Assembly: GCF_020164455.1 (NCBI RefSeq)
Contig: NZ_JAIQWW010000001.1
Span: 620,001 to 684,000 of the forward strand
Direction: 5' to 3'
From: Phyllobacterium chamaecytisi
GTDB taxonomy: Bacteria; Pseudomonadota; Alphaproteobacteria; Rhizobiales; Rhizobiaceae
DNA length: 64,000 nucleotides
Shown: positions 28,529-38,639 of the stretch, piece after piece
Numbering within the stretch: position 1 is the stretch's first letter
How the letters are laid out: each line of letters opens with the position of its first letter
The notes under the pieces: model-generated
What the model was told of the DNA's origin: nothing
Database searches by the model: none
What the model saw: only the letters and a program-made list of their open reading frames with translations
Made by a program: the position numbers and the translations under genes

Positions 28529-29137
28529 ATGGCTGAAGAAGCATTGAGTGAACTTGGCAACTATCTCAAAGACAGGGCGGGTCTCTCCCTCAAATCAGTC
28601 GAGCTTGCCTATGGCGAACTGACTGTTGATGTCGAGGTCAGCGAACTCATCGCGACACTGACTTTCCTGCGTGATGATGCCCAGTGCCAGTTCATCTCGC
28701 TGATCGACATCAGTGGCGTCGACTATCCATCGCGCGCCGCGCGGTTCGATGTCGTTTACCATCTGCTTTCGCCGCGTCAGAACTTGCGCATACGCGTCAA
28801 GATAGCGACCGACGAGGATACGCCAGTACCATCGGCGACGCCGGTTTATCTGGGTGCGGACTGGTACGAGCGTGAGACCTACGATCTTTACGGCGTATTG
28901 TTCTCGGGTCACCCGGACCTTCGCCGTATCCTTACAGATTATGGTTTCGAAGGTCATCCGTTGCGTAAAGACTTTCCGCTTACCGGCTTCGTTGAGGTTC
29001 GCTACGACGACGAGGTCAAACGCGTTGTCTATGAACCGGTCGAACTGAGGCAGGAGTTTCGCAATTTTGACTTCCAGTCCCCTTGGGAAGGCACTGATTA
29101 TGTGCTCCCGGGCGATGAGAAGGCGAAGACAAATTGA
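28529..29137 (+). CDS. nuoC: NADH-quinone oxidoreductase subunit C
   Basis: 202 residues, the 30-kDa subunit. The motif [20 protein letters not shown] followed by [17 protein letters not shown] is diagnostic. Separate from nuoD, unlike the NuoCD fusion of enterobacteria. Peripheral arm structural subunit. Confidence 0.97.
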   Translation: MAEEALSELGNYLKDRAGLSLKSVELAYGELTVDVEVSELIATLTFLRDDAQCQFISLIDISGVDYPSRAARFDVVYHLLSPRQNLRIRVKIATDEDTPVPSATPVYLGADWYERETYDLYGVLFSGHPDLRRILTDYGFEGHPLRKDFPLTGFVEVRYDDEVKRVVYEPVELRQEFRNFDFQSPWEGTDYVLPGDEKAKTN

Positions 29138-29179
29138 GCGTGCCGATAACATTTGACGCAGCCCACCGGGAATTTACCC

Positions 29180-30370
29180 ATGACTGAACACAGCGTCCGC
29201 AACTTCAACATCAATTTCGGCCCACAACATCCGGCCGCACATGGCGTTTTGCGTCTTGTGCTTGAACTGGACGGTGAGGTAGTCGAGCGTGTTGATCCAC
29301 ATATCGGCTTGCTCCATCGCGGCACCGAAAAGTTGATGGAAGCCAAGACTTATCTGCAGGCAGTGCCCTATCTCGACCGTCTCGATTATGTCGCGCCGAT
29401 GAACCAGGAGCACGCGTATGCGCTAGCAGTCGAGCGCCTGCTCGAGATTGAAGTGCCAAAGCGCGGCCAGCTTATCCGCGTTCTGTTTTCGGAAATCGGC
29501 CGCATCCTGTCGCATCTTTTGAACGTGACGACACAGGCGTTGGACGTAGGCGCGCTAACGCCGCCGCTGTGGGGCTTCGAGGAACGCGAGAAGCTGATGG
29601 TGTTCTACGAGCGCGCTTGCGGTGCTCGTATGCACGCTGCTTATTTTCGTCCGGGCGGCGTTCACCAGGATCTACCGGACCAGCTGATCGAGGACATCGG
29701 CAAATGGTGTGATCCATTCTTGCAAACGGTGAAGAATCTCGACGATCTGATTACGCCGAACCGCATTTTCAAGCAGCGCAACGTCGATATTGGTGTCGTG
29801 AAGCTGGAAGATGCCTGGGCATGGGGCTTCTCTGGCGTTATGGTTCGCGGTTCCGGCGCCGCATGGGATTTGCGCAAGTCGCAGCCCTATGAGTGCTACT
29901 CGGAAATGGAATTCGACATTCCGATCGGCAAGAATGGCGATTGCTACGATCGCTATCTGATCCGCATGGAAGAGATGCGCCAGTCCGTTCGCATCATGCG
30001 CCAATGCGTAGAGCAGCTGCTTGGCAAGGAGCGGGTAGGGCCTGTTTCCAATACATCCGCCAAGATCGTGCCGCCAAAACGCAGCGAGATGAAGCGTTCG
30101 ATGGAATCCTTGATCCATCACTTCAAGCTTTACACAGAAGGCTATCACGTGCCGGCAGGTGAAGTGTATGCCGCTGTTGAAGCACCTAAGGGCGAGTTTG
30201 GCGTATTCCTCGTTTCAGATGGTTCCAACAAGCCTTATCGCGTCAAACTACGCGCGCCGGGTTTTGCCCATCTTCAGGCCATGGATTTCATGTGCCGTGG
30301 CCACATGCTAGCCGACGTTTCCGCCGTCCTCGGCTCGCTCGATATCGTATTTGGTGAGGTTGATCGTTAA
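29180..30370 (+). CDS. nuoD: NADH-quinone oxidoreductase subunit D
   Basis: 396 residues from ATG 29180 with GGGA upstream; a TTG at 29153 would add nine residues. [20 protein letters not shown] is the N-terminal quinone-site loop, and the protein ends [11 protein letters not shown]. The 49-kDa subunit forms the quinone cavity with NuoB. Stop overlaps the nuoE ATG by one base. Confidence 0.98.
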   Translation: MTEHSVRNFNINFGPQHPAAHGVLRLVLELDGEVVERVDPHIGLLHRGTEKLMEAKTYLQAVPYLDRLDYVAPMNQEHAYALAVERLLEIEVPKRGQLIRVLFSEIGRILSHLLNVTTQALDVGALTPPLWGFEEREKLMVFYERACGARMHAAYFRPGGVHQDLPDQLIEDIGKWCDPFLQTVKNLDDLITPNRIFKQRNVDIGVVKLEDAWAWGFSGVMVRGSGAAWDLRKSQPYECYSEMEFDIPIGKNGDCYDRYLIRMEEMRQSVRIMRQCVEQLLGKERVGPVSNTSAKIVPPKRSEMKRSMESLIHHFKLYTEGYHVPAGEVYAAVEAPKGEFGVFLVSDGSNKPYRVKLRAPGFAHLQAMDFMCRGHMLADVSAVLGSLDIVFGEVDR

Positions 30371-31539
30371 TGTCCGTACGCCGTCTCGCAGAAGATAACG
30401 TCCAGCCAGCAGCGTTCGCGTTTAATCGCGAAAACAGCGCTTGGGCAAAGCTTGCAATCAAGAAATATCCAAAGGGCCGTGAACAGTCGGCAGTCATTCC
30501 ACTGTTGATGCGCGCGCAGGAACAGGATGGCTGGGTTACCAAGGCGGCGATTGAACATGTCGCGACCATGCTCGATATGCCGCTGATCCGTGTCCTCGAA
30601 GTTGCGACGTTCTATACGCAGTTCCAGTTGAAGCCAGTGGGCACCCGCGCTCATATCCAGGTATGTGGCACGACGCCCTGCATGTTGCGTGGCTCGGAAG
30701 ATCTTAAAAAGGTCTGCCAGCACAAGATCCATCATGACCAGTTTCAGCTGAACGAGTCCGGCACCCTGTCCTGGGAAGAGGTCGAATGCCTCGGCGCCTG
30801 TGTCAACGCCCCGATGATCATGGTGTTCAAGGATACTTACGAGGATCTGACGCCCGAACGGCTCGAGGAAATCATCGATGCGTTCGATGCCGGGAAGGGC
30901 GATTCCATACCAGTCGGACCGCAAATCAAGCGTATTTTCTCTGCACCGCAGACTGGCCTGACTTCGCTTAATGACGATGAAAAACCCAAGCGTGCGAAAG
31001 CTGCCAATTCGGACAAGGCAAGTGTGCCGCCGTCAAATGCTGGTAAACCTGTTACGCATGATGAAGTAACCAATGCCGCGATCAGATCACCATCCAAGGT
31101 GAAGACGAGCAAAGCAGCGGAAGAGGCGACTTCGAAGCCAGCTGCTGCTGCTGCACCTGCCGCGCGGACAATCAAGAATCCCCCATTGGCCGAAGGCTCA
31201 CTGGGCGAGAAGCCTGCAGTGCAGACGATCAAAGCTCCGGTGAAGCTGGTTTCGCTGGAAGACAGGGATCGTCCTGCCGGTATCGAAAAACCTGCGCTTG
31301 TCGATGATCTCAAGATGATCTCTGGCGTCGGTCCGAAGTTCGAAATCCTCCTGCACGAGCTTGGCATCTATACGTTCGCGCAGGTTGCGGCGTGGAAGAA
31401 AGCCGAGCGCGACTGGGTCGACAGCTATATGAAGTTCGGCGGTCGCATTGAGCGAGACGACTGGGTCAAGCAAGCCAAGGCCTTGGCCAAGGGCGGCGAG
31501 GCCGAGTACATCAAGGTTTTCGGCAAGAAGCCGAGATAA
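30370..31539 (+). CDS. nuoE: NADH-quinone oxidoreductase subunit E with C-terminal extension
   Basis: 389 residues, much longer than the roughly 160-residue core. Residues 1-200 are the thioredoxin-like 24-kDa subunit with the N1a 2Fe-2S ligands Cys99, Cys104, Cys140 and Cys144. Residues about 200-300 are a Lys/Ala/Pro linker. Residues 312-372 form a compact helix-hairpin-helix-like domain (DDLKMISGVGPKFEILLHEL onward). That domain is also present in the 204-residue protein encoded at 32917. Long NuoE forms of this kind occur in Rhizobiales; the function of the extra domain is unknown. Confidence 0.96.
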   Translation: MSVRRLAEDNVQPAAFAFNRENSAWAKLAIKKYPKGREQSAVIPLLMRAQEQDGWVTKAAIEHVATMLDMPLIRVLEVATFYTQFQLKPVGTRAHIQVCGTTPCMLRGSEDLKKVCQHKIHHDQFQLNESGTLSWEEVECLGACVNAPMIMVFKDTYEDLTPERLEEIIDAFDAGKGDSIPVGPQIKRIFSAPQTGLTSLNDDEKPKRAKAANSDKASVPPSNAGKPVTHDEVTNAAIRSPSKVKTSKAAEEATSKPAAAAAPAARTIKNPPLAEGSLGEKPAVQTIKAPVKLVSLEDRDRPAGIEKPALVDDLKMISGVGPKFEILLHELGIYTFAQVAAWKKAERDWVDSYMKFGGRIERDDWVKQAKALAKGGEAEYIKVFGKKPR

Positions 31540-31603
31540 ATGGATTGGTGGATGCAGATTTCGCATCCACAAGAATGGACGAAGAGAGTAGGACCGGTGC
31601 GAA

Positions 31604-32905
31604 ATGCTTGCTGATAAGGACCGCATCTTCAATAATATTTACGGCATTCACGACAAGTCGTTGAAGGGCGTGATGTCGCGCGGCCACTGGGATGGCACTG
31701 CGGGCATTATTGCCAAAGGCCGTGACTGGATCATCAACGAAATGAAGGCCTCGGGCTTGCGCGGGCGCGGTGGCGCCGGCTTTCCGACCGGTCTCAAATG
31801 GTCATTCATGCCGAAGGAAAGCGACGGACGTCCGCATTATCTCGTCATCAATGCCGACGAATCCGAGCCAGGCACCTGCAAGGACCGCGATATCATGCGG
31901 CACGATCCGCATACGCTGATCGAAGGCTGCCTGATTGCCGGTTTCGCCATGGCTGCCCATACTTGCTACATTTACGTGCGCGGCGAGTATATTCGCGAGC
32001 GTGAAGCGCTGCAGATCGCTATCGACGAATGCTACGATGCGGGTCTTATTGGTAAGAACAACAAGAATGGCTGGGACTACGATATTTTCGTCCATCATGG
32101 CGCAGGCGCTTATATTTGCGGCGAAGAGACGGCTCTGCTCGAAAGCCTGGAAGGCAAGAAGGGTCAGCCGCGCCTGAAGCCGCCATTCCCGGCCAATATG
32201 GGTCTTTATGGCTGCCCGACCACAGTAAACAATGTCGAGTCCATTGCAGTGGCTCCGACGATCCTGCGTCGCGGTGCGGCATGGTTCTCCAGCATTGGTC
32301 GTCCGAACAATGTCGGCACCAAGCTGTTCATGGTGTCCGGACACGTCAACAATCCCTGCACAGTCGAAGAAGCCATGGGCATTCCCTTCCGTGAGCTGAT
32401 CGAGAAGCATGCAGGCGGCATTCGCGGCGGTTGGGACAATCTGCTGGCCGTTATTCCGGGCGGTGCATCCTGCCCCGTGGTAACGGCGGCAGATATCATG
32501 GACTGCCCGATGGATTTCGACGGACTGCGCAACGTCAAATCGTCGTTCGGTACAGCCGCTGTCATCGTCATGGATAAATCGACCGATATTGTCCGCGCGA
32601 TTGCGCGCTTGTCCTACTTCTTCAAGCATGAGAGCTGTGGCCAGTGCACGCCATGCCGTGAAGGAACTGGCTGGATGTGGCGCGTGATGGAACGCATGGT
32701 TACGGGCAACGCTCAGAAACGTGAAATCGACATGCTGCTTGACGTTACCAAGCAGATCGAAGGTCACACGATCTGCGCTCTTGGTGATGCTGCTGCATGG
32801 CCCATCCAGGGTCTCATCCGCAATTTCCGTCCGGAGATCGAACGCCGAATCGACGAATTTTCACGCAACGCAGCCGCAAGCCCAGTGCTTGTTGCTGCGG
32901 AATAG
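31604..32905 (+). CDS. nuoF: NADH-quinone oxidoreductase subunit F
   Basis: 433 residues. FMN/NADH site [23 protein letters not shown] loop [19 protein letters not shown], and cluster N3 ligands in [13 protein letters not shown] plus a later Cys in [10 protein letters not shown]. It takes hydride from NADH at the tip of the peripheral arm. Followed after 11 bases by an accessory gene rather than nuoG. Confidence 0.98.
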   Translation: MLADKDRIFNNIYGIHDKSLKGVMSRGHWDGTAGIIAKGRDWIINEMKASGLRGRGGAGFPTGLKWSFMPKESDGRPHYLVINADESEPGTCKDRDIMRHDPHTLIEGCLIAGFAMAAHTCYIYVRGEYIREREALQIAIDECYDAGLIGKNNKNGWDYDIFVHHGAGAYICGEETALLESLEGKKGQPRLKPPFPANMGLYGCPTTVNNVESIAVAPTILRRGAAWFSSIGRPNNVGTKLFMVSGHVNNPCTVEEAMGIPFRELIEKHAGGIRGGWDNLLAVIPGGASCPVVTAADIMDCPMDFDGLRNVKSSFGTAAVIVMDKSTDIVRAIARLSYFFKHESCGQCTPCREGTGWMWRVMERMVTGNAQKREIDMLLDVTKQIEGHTICALGDAAAWPIQGLIRNFRPEIERRIDEFSRNAAASPVLVAAE

Positions 32906-32916
32906 GTGAAGGGACG

Positions 32917-33531
32917 ATGTCAGATACCGAAATCAAGAACTCCAGCGTTGATTGGACAGCATTGATGCCAAAGCATGTGTTGCCAGCGGCGAATTTGCTG
33001 ACACCTCAGCTTGGCGCAGCGGCAGCGGCTTCTGCGCTTGGCTTTGGTGTCGCCAGCCAGATATGGGGTTTCTGGGCCGGTGCAATGGCAAGTGCATTCG
33101 ACATGAATACAAGGTTGACCGCTGTACCCGGCCAATCGCGTGTAGCCGAGCCGCAACCTTCGCCTGATATAGATGCGCTGAAGACGATCATCCGCAAGAA
33201 AGCTGGGACAATCAAGGAAAAGGCGCCCGTTTCAATTGGAAAAATGCCTGCAAATAAAATGAACATCTCGATCGCAACCAATCCATTGGCTCATGCCGTT
33301 GCGACTGCATCAGAGAGCGCAGATGATCTAAAGCGCATTTCCGGCGTAGGTCCCAAGCTTGAACAGGTTCTGAATGGCATGGGTATTCGGACTTATGCTC
33401 AAATAGCGGCATGGACGGTCGATGATTTAGCCAAGGTTGACGATCAGCTCAAACTTGGCGGGCGAATTTCTCGTGACGACTGGGTGGGACAGGCAAATGG
33501 TCTCGTGATGTCGAACGGAGCAGGTGAGTGA
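32917..33531 (+). CDS. Complex I operon accessory protein with NuoE-like C-terminal domain
   Basis: 204 residues from ATG 32917 (GAAGGGA upstream). Residues 15-65 are Ala/Gly-rich and moderately hydrophobic (LGAAAAASALGFGVASQIWG), resembling an amphipathic or membrane-associating stretch. Residues 136-196 align without gaps to NuoE 312-372, about 36 of 61 identical by hand count (shared ISGVGPK, AAW, GGRI, RDDWV). It has no iron-sulfur cysteines and no known catalytic motif. Its position between nuoF and nuoG suggests a complex I assembly or accessory subunit; that is inference. Confidence 0.85.
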   Translation: MSDTEIKNSSVDWTALMPKHVLPAANLLTPQLGAAAAASALGFGVASQIWGFWAGAMASAFDMNTRLTAVPGQSRVAEPQPSPDIDALKTIIRKKAGTIKEKAPVSIGKMPANKMNISIATNPLAHAVATASESADDLKRISGVGPKLEQVLNGMGIRTYAQIAAWTVDDLAKVDDQLKLGGRISRDDWVGQANGLVMSNGAGE

Positions 33532-33842
33532 TGGAGATGCATGCGACACGTGACGTACTTGATGTGCGCGACGCAAGCGTTGCCAATTCCAAATTTGATG
33601 ACGTGAATTTGTCGAATACCCGTTTTCACAACGTCAATCTGTCCGCTGCCGTGATTGAAAAGGTGAATTTGAGCAATTCAAAGATTGAGGATGCCAATCT
33701 TTCCAATGTGTTGTTCAGAAATGTTAACATGAGCAATGTGAAGATTGAGAGCGCCTTGCTCGCAGGAATGATCATCAATGGCGTTTCTGTGAAAGACCTG
33801 TTTGAAGCTTATGAATCGGCCAACCGTGCCGGAGAAGAATAA
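33531..33842 (+). CDS. Pentapeptide-repeat protein within nuo operon
   Basis: 103 residues. ATG overlaps the preceding stop by one base and the stop overlaps the nuoG ATG, so it is tightly coupled. About ten consecutive five-residue repeats of A(N/D)LSN type (for example [20 protein letters not shown]) make a short right-handed beta-helix. A non-repeat helical tail ([16 protein letters not shown]) follows. Pentapeptide proteins can bind DNA enzymes or act as scaffolds. The neighbours argue for a complex I role here, but no direct evidence is visible. Confidence 0.9.
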   Translation: MEMHATRDVLDVRDASVANSKFDDVNLSNTRFHNVNLSAAVIEKVNLSNSKIEDANLSNVLFRNVNMSNVKIESALLAGMIINGVSVKDLFEAYESANRAGEE

Positions 33843-35923
33843 TGGCGAAGATCAAAGTCGACGGTAAAGAAATCGAGGTACCGGATCACTACACGCTTCT
33901 GCAGGCTGCGGAAACGGCTGGTTCAGAGGTGCCACGGTTCTGTTTTCATGAGCGCTTGTCGATCGCCGGCAATTGCCGCATGTGCCTGATCGAAGTGAAG
34001 GGCGGGCCGCCCAAGCCGGCTGCATCCTGCGCGATGGGCGTGCGCGACCTGCGCCCTGGTCCCAATGGTGAGACGCCGGAGATTTTCACCAATACACCGA
34101 TGGTCAAGAAGGCCCGTGAGGGCGTGATGGAGTTCCTGCTCATCAATCATCCGCTTGATTGCCCGATCTGCGATCAGGGCGGCGAATGCGATCTGCAGGA
34201 TCAGGCAATGGCCTTCGGCGTTGATTCATCGCGCTACAAGGAAAACAAGCGCGCCGTTGAAGACAAATACATCGGTCCGCTCGTCAAGACGATCATGACG
34301 CGCTGCATTCATTGCACGCGCTGCGTTCGCTTTACAACAGAGGTTGCAGGCATTTCCGAGCTTGGTCTGATCGGTCGCGGCGAGGACGCCGAGATCACCA
34401 CATATCTCGAGCATGCAATGACGTCCGAATTACAGGGTAACGTAATCGACCTTTGCCCGGTCGGCGCACTGACTTCCAAGCCATACGCATTCCAGGCGCG
34501 TCCGTGGGAGCTGAACAAGACCGAGTCCATCGATGTGATGGATGCGGTCGGCTCGGCTATCCGGGTCGATACGCGGGGCCGTGAAGTGATGCGCATCATG
34601 CCGCGCGTCAATGAGCAGGTGAACGAGGAATGGATTTCCGACAAGACTCGCTTCATCTGGGACGGTTTGCGTACCCAGCGCCTTGATCGACCCTATGTCC
34701 GGAAGGCCGGTCGCCTGGTAGCTGCAAGTTGGCCGGAAGCCTTTGAGGCCATCAAAGCCGCCGTCACCAAGACGAAGGGCAGCAAGATCGGCGCTATCGC
34801 CGGTGATCTCGCAACCGTCGAGGAAATGTACGCTCTAAAGCTGCTGATGCAATCGCTTGGATCCGAAAATATTGATGCACGGCAGGATGGTTCTGTCCTC
34901 GATACTGCTAATGGACGCGCGTCCTATATATTCAACCCAGCAATCGATGGCATCGAACTCGCTGACGCGATCCTGATTATCGGCTCCAATCCACGTTTCG
35001 AAGCTTCATTGCTTAATACTCGCATCCGCAAGCGTTGGCGGGCTGCTGGAACGCCAATTGCGGTGATAGGAGAGCAGGCTGATCTCCGCTACAAATACGA
35101 GTACCTTGGGAGCGGTGCCGAGACCCTGGTAGATCTCACCAACGGTTCTCTGAAGTTCCTGTCTGTGCTGAAGAAAGCCCAGAACCCAATGGTGATCATA
35201 GGGCAGGGCGCTCTATCCCGTACAGACGGCGCGTCCGTGCTCGGTCTTGCGGCCAAGATTGCCGCCGACACCGGCGCGCTCAGCGCCGAATGGAACGGCT
35301 TTGGTGTCATTCATACGGCTGCTAGCCGGGTTGGTGCGCTCGACATCGGGTTTGTGCCGGGGACAAACGGCAAGACAGTCGCGGAGATGAAGGGTGCGCT
35401 TGATGTGCTGTTCCTTCTCGGCGCCGACGAACTGAACTGGGAAAAGAGAAGCAAAGCCTTCACAGTTTATATCGGAACTCATGGCGATCAGGGCGCACAT
35501 AACGCCGACGTAATCCTGCCCGGTGCGGCATATACCGAGAAGTCTGGTACGTATGTCAACACGGAAGGTCGCGTGCAGATGACCAATCGTGCTGGGTTTG
35601 CACCGGGTAATGCCAAGGAAGATTGGGCGATCCTGCGGGCGTTGTCGGATGTTCTCGGAAAGAAATTGCCATTCGACTCGCTGACGGCCTTGCGTTCCGT
35701 CCTCTACGCGGAGTATCCGCATCTTGCCATGATCGATCACATCGAGGCCGGCGACCCTGCAGATATCAGGAAGCTGGCGAATGCATCTGGTTCTGTTGAG
35801 AAAACTGCCTTTGTATCGCCGGTGAAGGATTTCTACTTGACCAATCCAATAGCACGCGCATCAGCCGTCATGGCCGAATGTTCCGCGCTTGCCAAGAGTG
35901 GCTTCAAGCAGGCGGCCGAGTAG
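33842..35923 (+). CDS. nuoG: NADH-quinone oxidoreductase subunit G
   Basis: 693 residues. N-terminal 2Fe-2S ferredoxin domain (cysteines in [20 protein letters not shown]), the His-Cys cluster region [15 protein letters not shown], and the two-4Fe-4S segment [12 protein letters not shown] with a later [11 protein letters not shown]. The remainder is a molybdopterin-oxidoreductase-like fold without cofactor, usual for complex I. It carries electrons from NuoE/F towards NuoI. Confidence 0.97.
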   Translation: MAKIKVDGKEIEVPDHYTLLQAAETAGSEVPRFCFHERLSIAGNCRMCLIEVKGGPPKPAASCAMGVRDLRPGPNGETPEIFTNTPMVKKAREGVMEFLLINHPLDCPICDQGGECDLQDQAMAFGVDSSRYKENKRAVEDKYIGPLVKTIMTRCIHCTRCVRFTTEVAGISELGLIGRGEDAEITTYLEHAMTSELQGNVIDLCPVGALTSKPYAFQARPWELNKTESIDVMDAVGSAIRVDTRGREVMRIMPRVNEQVNEEWISDKTRFIWDGLRTQRLDRPYVRKAGRLVAASWPEAFEAIKAAVTKTKGSKIGAIAGDLATVEEMYALKLLMQSLGSENIDARQDGSVLDTANGRASYIFNPAIDGIELADAILIIGSNPRFEASLLNTRIRKRWRAAGTPIAVIGEQADLRYKYEYLGSGAETLVDLTNGSLKFLSVLKKAQNPMVIIGQGALSRTDGASVLGLAAKIAADTGALSAEWNGFGVIHTAASRVGALDIGFVPGTNGKTVAEMKGALDVLFLLGADELNWEKRSKAFTVYIGTHGDQGAHNADVILPGAAYTEKSGTYVNTEGRVQMTNRAGFAPGNAKEDWAILRALSDVLGKKLPFDSLTALRSVLYAEYPHLAMIDHIEAGDPADIRKLANASGSVEKTAFVSPVKDFYLTNPIARASAVMAECSALAKSGFKQAAE

Positions 35924-35941
35924 GCGGAGAAGATAACTGAC

Positions 35942-36988
35942 ATGGAAGAAATTTTCGCAACCTATATCCTGCCGCTGCTGATCATCCTCGGAAAATCACT
36001 TCTGATGCTGGTCGTGATGCTGCTGATCATAGCCTACCTGCTTTATGCGGATCGCAAAATCTGGGCGGCAGTTCAGCTGCGTCGGGGACCAAACGTTGTT
36101 GGGCCATTCGGTCTGCTGCAGTCGTTCGCTGATCTTCTAAAGTTCGTCGTCAAGGAGCCGATCATTCCATCCGGCGCCAACAAGGGGATTTTCCTGCTGG
36201 CGCCGCTTGTCTCGTCGGTACTTGCCATGGCAGCGTGGGCGGTTATCCCCGTCAACGAGGGCTGGGCGGTCGCCAATGTTAACGTTGGCATTCTTTATGT
36301 CCTCGCCATTTCTTCGCTCGAAGTTTACGGCGTGATCATGGCCGGTTGGGCGTCGAATTCGAAGTATCCTTTTCTCGGCGCTTTGCGTTCTGCAGCGCAG
36401 ATGGTGTCTTACGAAGTTTCTATCGGCTTCGTCATCGTCACTGTTCTGCTTTGCGTCGGTTCATTGAACCTGACAGATATCGTCAATTCGCAGAGGGATG
36501 GTTTAGGCACAATTGTCGGACTGCCAAGCTCATTTCTGGATTGGCACTGGCTCGGTCTGTTCCCGATGTTCATCATCTTCTTCATCTCGGCACTGGCAGA
36601 AACCAACCGTCCGCCCTTCGATCTCGTAGAGGCGGAATCGGAACTGGTCGCCGGCCACATGATCGAATATTCGTCTACCGCCTTCCTGTTGTTCTTCCTT
36701 GGCGAATACGTTGCGATTACGCTGATGTGCGCGCTGATGACCATCATGTTCTTGGGCGGTTGGCTGCCACCAGTTGATGTGTGGTTCCTTAATTGGGTGC
36801 CGGGGGTAGTCTGGTTCCTCCTCAAGCTGTTCTTCTGCTTCTTCATGTTCGCCATGGTAAAAGCATTCGTTCCGCGCTATCGCTACGACCAACTGATGCG
36901 TCTTGGTTGGAAGGTATTCCTGCCAATCTCGATCTTCATGGTCATCGCCACTGCGGCCTTCCTTAAAATCACGGGTCTTACGCCATGA
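35942..36988 (+). CDS. nuoH: NADH-quinone oxidoreductase subunit H
   Basis: 348 residues, eight transmembrane helices. Signature [18 protein letters not shown] (about 43-60) and [20 protein letters not shown], the acidic loop forming the quinone channel and E-channel. Joins the peripheral arm to the proton-pumping arm. Overlaps nuoI by 4 bases (ATGA). Confidence 0.98.
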   Translation: MEEIFATYILPLLIILGKSLLMLVVMLLIIAYLLYADRKIWAAVQLRRGPNVVGPFGLLQSFADLLKFVVKEPIIPSGANKGIFLLAPLVSSVLAMAAWAVIPVNEGWAVANVNVGILYVLAISSLEVYGVIMAGWASNSKYPFLGALRSAAQMVSYEVSIGFVIVTVLLCVGSLNLTDIVNSQRDGLGTIVGLPSSFLDWHWLGLFPMFIIFFISALAETNRPPFDLVEAESELVAGHMIEYSSTAFLLFFLGEYVAITLMCALMTIMFLGGWLPPVDVWFLNWVPGVVWFLLKLFFCFFMFAMVKAFVPRYRYDQLMRLGWKVFLPISIFMVIATAAFLKITGLTP

Positions 36989-37488
36989 GCTCGAATACTG
37001 GTTCCTTGGCACAAGCTGCCAAATCGCTCCTGCTTCTGGAATTCGTCGGGGCGTTCTTCCTGTCGATGCGGCAGTTCTTCGCTCCGAAGGCGACCTTGAA
37101 TTATCCTTACGAGAAGGGTCCGCTCAGCCCGCGCTTTCGCGGTGAGCATGCGCTGCGCCGCTATCCCAATGGCGAAGAGCGTTGCATCGCCTGCAAGCTC
37201 TGCGAAGCGATCTGCCCGGCGCAGGCCATAACGATCGAAGCGGGCCCGCGCCGCAACGACGGAACGCGCCGCACCGTGCGTTATGACATTGACATGGTGA
37301 AGTGCATCTATTGCGGCTTTTGCCAAGAGGCATGCCCAGTAGATGCCATTGTCGAGGGACCGAACTTCGAGTTCGCCACGGAGAGCCGTGAGGAACTTTA
37401 CTACGATAAGGACCGGCTGCTTGCTAACGGCGATCGCTGGGAGCGGGAACTGGCGCGCAACATCGCAATGGACGCGCCTTACCGGTAA
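36985..37488 (+). CDS. nuoI: NADH-quinone oxidoreductase subunit I
   Basis: 167 residues. Two 4Fe-4S motifs, [16 protein letters not shown] and [16 protein letters not shown], for clusters N6a and N6b. The N-terminal amphipathic helix anchors it to the membrane. Overlaps nuoH by ATGA. Followed by a 203-base gap containing a repeat before nuoJ. Confidence 0.98.
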   Translation: MSSNTGSLAQAAKSLLLLEFVGAFFLSMRQFFAPKATLNYPYEKGPLSPRFRGEHALRRYPNGEERCIACKLCEAICPAQAITIEAGPRRNDGTRRTVRYDIDMVKCIYCGFCQEACPVDAIVEGPNFEFATESREELYYDKDRLLANGDRWERELARNIAMDAPYR

Positions 37489-37585
37489 AAATGCGTGCGC
37501 GCTTGTGTCCTTGGGACGATAGCTTCTATCGGACCGGAACATGGGCTAAGAGGCTGCGAACGCGCGGAAATCGCGTGAATCGCAT

Positions 37586-37640
37586 CAGAGCAATCTCGGG
37601 GAAGTGGGAACCGGTTTCCCGCCCGGAATTGCTGTAAGAC
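37586..37640. repeat. Rhizobial palindromic repeat between nuoI and nuoJ
   Basis: Ends AGCAAT and ATTGCT pair, with an inner GGGAA-CC-GGTTTCCC type stem and CCCGGAATTGCT at the right end. It resembles the abundant Rhizobiales intergenic repeat of form AGAGCAATTCC...GGAATTGCT. It opens the only gap above 100 bases inside the nuo operon (37489-37691). The rest of that gap is non-coding. Confidence 0.6.
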
Positions 37641-37691
37641 GAAGTTAGAAATGGCAGGAAAGCCCTGCCGGAATGGAAATCGGGGGAACCC

Positions 37692-38324
37692 ATGCTGACA
37701 GGTATCGCGGCGGCGTTTTTTTATCTCTTCGCCTTCATAACCGTCGCCAGTGCGTTCATGGTGATTGCGGCTCGCAATCCTGTGCACTCCGTGTTGTTCT
37801 TGATCCTCGCATTTTTCAATGCGGCAGGTTTGTTCCTTTTGACCGGCGCCGAGTTCCTGGCGATGATCCTTTTGGTCGTTTATGTTGGGGCGGTCGCGGT
37901 TCTGTTCCTCTTCGTTGTCATGATGCTTGATGTCGATTTCGCTGAATTGAAAAGCGGCGCGCTGCAATATGCACCTATCGGCGCACTCGTCGGTCTGATC
38001 CTTGCTGCTGAACTGATTATCGTTCTGGGCGGATCGGTCTTTGCACCGAAACTGGGAACAGTGGCATTCCAGCCAACGCCTGACGTAGCGACGCGCACCA
38101 ATACGGCGGCGCTCGGCGACATTCTCTATACAGACTACGTTTACTTCTTCCAGATTGCTGGTCTCGTCCTTCTCGTTGCGATGATTGGCGCGATTGTATT
38201 GACGCTTCGTCACAAACCGAACATCAAACGACAGAACGTTTCAGAGCAGGTCGCACGTACGCCGGCAACGGCCATCGAGGTCAAACAAGTTGAAACAGGC
38301 AAGGGCCTGACAGAGGTGTCATGA
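37692..38324 (+). CDS. nuoJ: NADH-quinone oxidoreductase subunit J
   Basis: 210 residues, five helices. [20 protein letters not shown] is the helix 3 signature with the pi-bulge. The C-terminus is polar and extended ([19 protein letters not shown]). Overlaps nuoK by ATGA. It may be read through from upstream despite the 203-base gap; a GGGGGAACCC stretch precedes the ATG. Confidence 0.97.
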   Translation: MLTGIAAAFFYLFAFITVASAFMVIAARNPVHSVLFLILAFFNAAGLFLLTGAEFLAMILLVVYVGAVAVLFLFVVMMLDVDFAELKSGALQYAPIGALVGLILAAELIIVLGGSVFAPKLGTVAFQPTPDVATRTNTAALGDILYTDYVYFFQIAGLVLLVAMIGAIVLTLRHKPNIKRQNVSEQVARTPATAIEVKQVETGKGLTEVS

Positions 38325-38632
38325 TGGAAATCGGTATCGCACACTATCTGACTGTTTCTGCCCTGCTGTTTACGCTCGGGATCTTCGGCATCTTCCTTAA
38401 CAGGAAGAACGTCATCATCATTCTGATGTCGGTCGAATTGATCCTGCTTGCAGTTAACCTCAATTTCGTAGCGTTTTCCGCTGCTCTGGGCGATTTGGTC
38501 GGCCAGGTGTTTGCACTGTTTGTCTTGACCGTTGCCGCTGCAGAAGCAGCGATCGGTCTTGCTATTCTCGTCGTGTTCTATCGCAATCGCGGGTCGATTG
38601 CGGTGGAAGACGTCAACATGATGAAAGGTTGA
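38321..38632 (+). CDS. nuoK: NADH-quinone oxidoreductase subunit K
   Basis: 103 residues from ATG 38321; the next codon (38324) is also ATG and may be the true start, giving 102. Three helices with the conserved glutamates in [14 protein letters not shown] and [13 protein letters not shown], which form the E-channel. Overlaps the nuoJ stop. Confidence 0.98.
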   Translation: MMEIGIAHYLTVSALLFTLGIFGIFLNRKNVIIILMSVELILLAVNLNFVAFSAALGDLVGQVFALFVLTVAAAEAAIGLAILVVFYRNRGSIAVEDVNMMKG

Positions 38633-38639
38633 CGAGGGC

